A model generated the notes under the pieces. It saw only the letters and a program-made list of their open reading frames with translations. It did no database searches and was not told the DNA's origin. Shown here piece by piece: positions 6,191 to 6,837 of a stretch of DNA of 6,837 nucleotides; position 1 is the first letter of the stretch, and each line of letters begins with the position of its first letter. The stretch is taken from the NCBI GenBank assembly GCA_023422975.1, contig JAFAGF010000195.1, positions 1-6,837 on the forward strand, in the 5' to 3' direction. Origin of the DNA: Pseudomonadota bacterium. GTDB lineage: Bacteria; Pseudomonadota; Gammaproteobacteria; Burkholderiales; Burkholderiaceae_C. Both the position numbers and the translations under genes were made by a program.

Positions 6191-6634
6191 ATGCAAATAC
6201 CACCTGTAGACCGTAATCCCATCCAGTGGACGAATACCCAAGGTGCCAATTTGTATTCCACAGGTGCCTCGGGGCCGGCTGCCATTCGTCCGGTGCACGC
6301 CGTGAATGCCGTGGAGTCCACCGACCAGCTCGGTGAAGGCGTGACCGTCACCATCAAAAACCCTGAAAAGCCCACCGACAAGAGCGTGCAAGACCGCGAT
6401 TGGACGGAAGTGCAGGCCAAGCAGGTCAAGGAAGAGGAAAAAGAGCCGCCCAAAGAGCCTATCTACAAAGAGTTGATTGAGCACATCCAGTCCATGTGGC
6501 GCGCCAGCGCGATGGCGGTGGAGGCGGCCCAGGAAGCCCAGAAGGTGGACCAGCAAGAGCGCAACATGTTGCTGGTGCGCAATGAGCCGCTGACGTACGA
6601 CGAGCCCAAGGTGAAGCGCACCGGCGGTTTGTAA
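6191..6634 (+). CDS. Uncharacterised 147-aa charged protein, probable sigma-28 regulon member
   Basis: I do not recognise the family. There is no signal peptide, membrane segment or cysteine. Residues 1-45 are Pro/Asn/Thr-rich and probably disordered (MQIPPVDRNPIQW at the start). A Lys/Glu/Pro-rich stretch (about 75-91, including VKEEEKEPPKEP) leads into a likely amphipathic helix or coiled coil (about 92-128, including YKELIEHIQSMW and Ala/Glu/Gln-rich repeats). The tail is short and basic. The start is supported by GAGG at 8 bases, and real coding is supported by flanking signals: a near-consensus sigma-28 promoter upstream and a strong terminator 17 bases after the stop. It appears monocistronic. 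The promoter suggests a motility or chemotaxis role, but nothing in the protein itself shows this. Confidence 0.8.
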   Translation: MQIPPVDRNPIQWTNTQGANLYSTGASGPAAIRPVHAVNAVESTDQLGEGVTVTIKNPEKPTDKSVQDRDWTEVQAKQVKEEEKEPPKEPIYKELIEHIQSMWRASAMAVEAAQEAQKVDQQERNMLLVRNEPLTYDEPKVKRTGGL

Positions 6635-6651
6635 GCAGCATCTGGAGCGAC

Positions 6652-6677
6652 AAAAAGCCACCTGCGGGTGGCTTTTT
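6652..6677. terminator. Bidirectional Rho-independent terminator
   Basis: AAAAAGCCACC (6652-6662), loop TGCG, GGTGGCTTTTT (6667-6677): an 11-base perfect stem whose outer A and T tracts give a U-run on either strand. It lies between the convergent 147-aa gene (stop at 6634) and the nucleotidase-like gene (stop codon at 6699-6697) and can serve both. Confidence 0.95.
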
Positions 6678-6696
6678 CATGGGGTGAAAGAAAGGG

Positions 6697-6837
6697 TCAG
6701 CGGGTGCGGTTGGCAATGCCGCTGCTGACATGCCCGGCGGGCACATGGACGCTGGCCGATTGCACATGGCCGGTCTGGTCGTCAAAAAAGAAGTCCGGGG
6801 CAAATTCGCGCAGAAACTCTCCTTTGGACAGGCCGCC
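6697..6837 (-). CDS. C-terminal end of a cytosolic 5'-nucleotidase family protein (partial)
   Basis: An open minus-strand frame enters from the right edge and ends with TGA at 6699-6697, giving the last 46 residues. They read GGLSKGEFLREFAPDFFFDD near the start of the fragment, followed by a QTGHVQSASVHVPAGHVSSG section and a short basic tail. The GGLxKGEFLxxF...FFDDQ...VPxGHV pattern is what I remember from the C-terminus of the bacterial relatives of cytosolic 5'-nucleotidase I, which dephosphorylate nucleoside monophosphates. Most of the protein, including the rest of its active site, is outside the window. The gene is convergent with the 147-aa gene and shares its terminator. The frame is certain by codon structure; the family call is moderately sure. 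Confidence 0.7.
   Translation of the reverse strand, partial: GGLSKGEFLREFAPDFFFDDQTGHVQSASVHVPAGHVSSGIANRTR

Overview
The window looks like chromosomal DNA of a beta-proteobacterium, most likely Comamonadaceae (Acidovorax/Rhodoferax/Comamonas-like). The reasons are the paired cyanophycin synthetase genes next to an ABC exporter and a DUF1854 gene, moderately high GC content, and an intergenic sequence resembling a repeat I remember from Comamonadaceae genomes. No database search was possible, so the placement is an inference from recognised protein families.

Left half (1-3043, minus strand): a cyanophycin storage-polymer operon transcribed leftward. The first gene is a short, degenerate cyanophycin synthetase paralogue (cphA', 666 aa). 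After a 77-base gap comes full-type cphA, whose first 321 codons are in the window before it runs off the left edge. The two are complementary at the motif level. CphA' has lost the Mur-ligase P-loop, a G-domain insertion and the C-terminal lobe, but keeps an HxxEH metal-site motif in its N domain. The full-type CphA has HxxEA at that place.

Middle (3044-3264): a 221-base divergent intergenic region with a cluster of short perfect dyads and no convincing sigma-70 promoter. From it, reading right, comes a two-gene translationally coupled unit (ATGA overlap). It consists of a 766-aa ABC exporter half-transporter carrying an unusual N-terminal soluble domain plus a four-cysteine zinc ribbon, and a 157-aa DUF1854 protein. 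As I recall, this pair commonly accompanies cph genes in beta-proteobacteria; its substrate is not known to me.

Right end (6036-6837): an unrecognised 147-aa, charged, probably partly coiled-coil protein. It is preceded by a near-consensus sigma-28 (FliA) flagellar promoter embedded in a 14-base inverted repeat. The gene ends at a strong symmetrical terminator shared with a convergent minus-strand gene, of which only the last 46 codons are present; these look like the C-terminus of a cytosolic 5'-nucleotidase family protein.

The cph block forms one functional neighbourhood: polymer synthesis on one side, an associated membrane/ATPase module on the other. The sigma-28-type gene and the nucleotidase appear to be separate transcription units.
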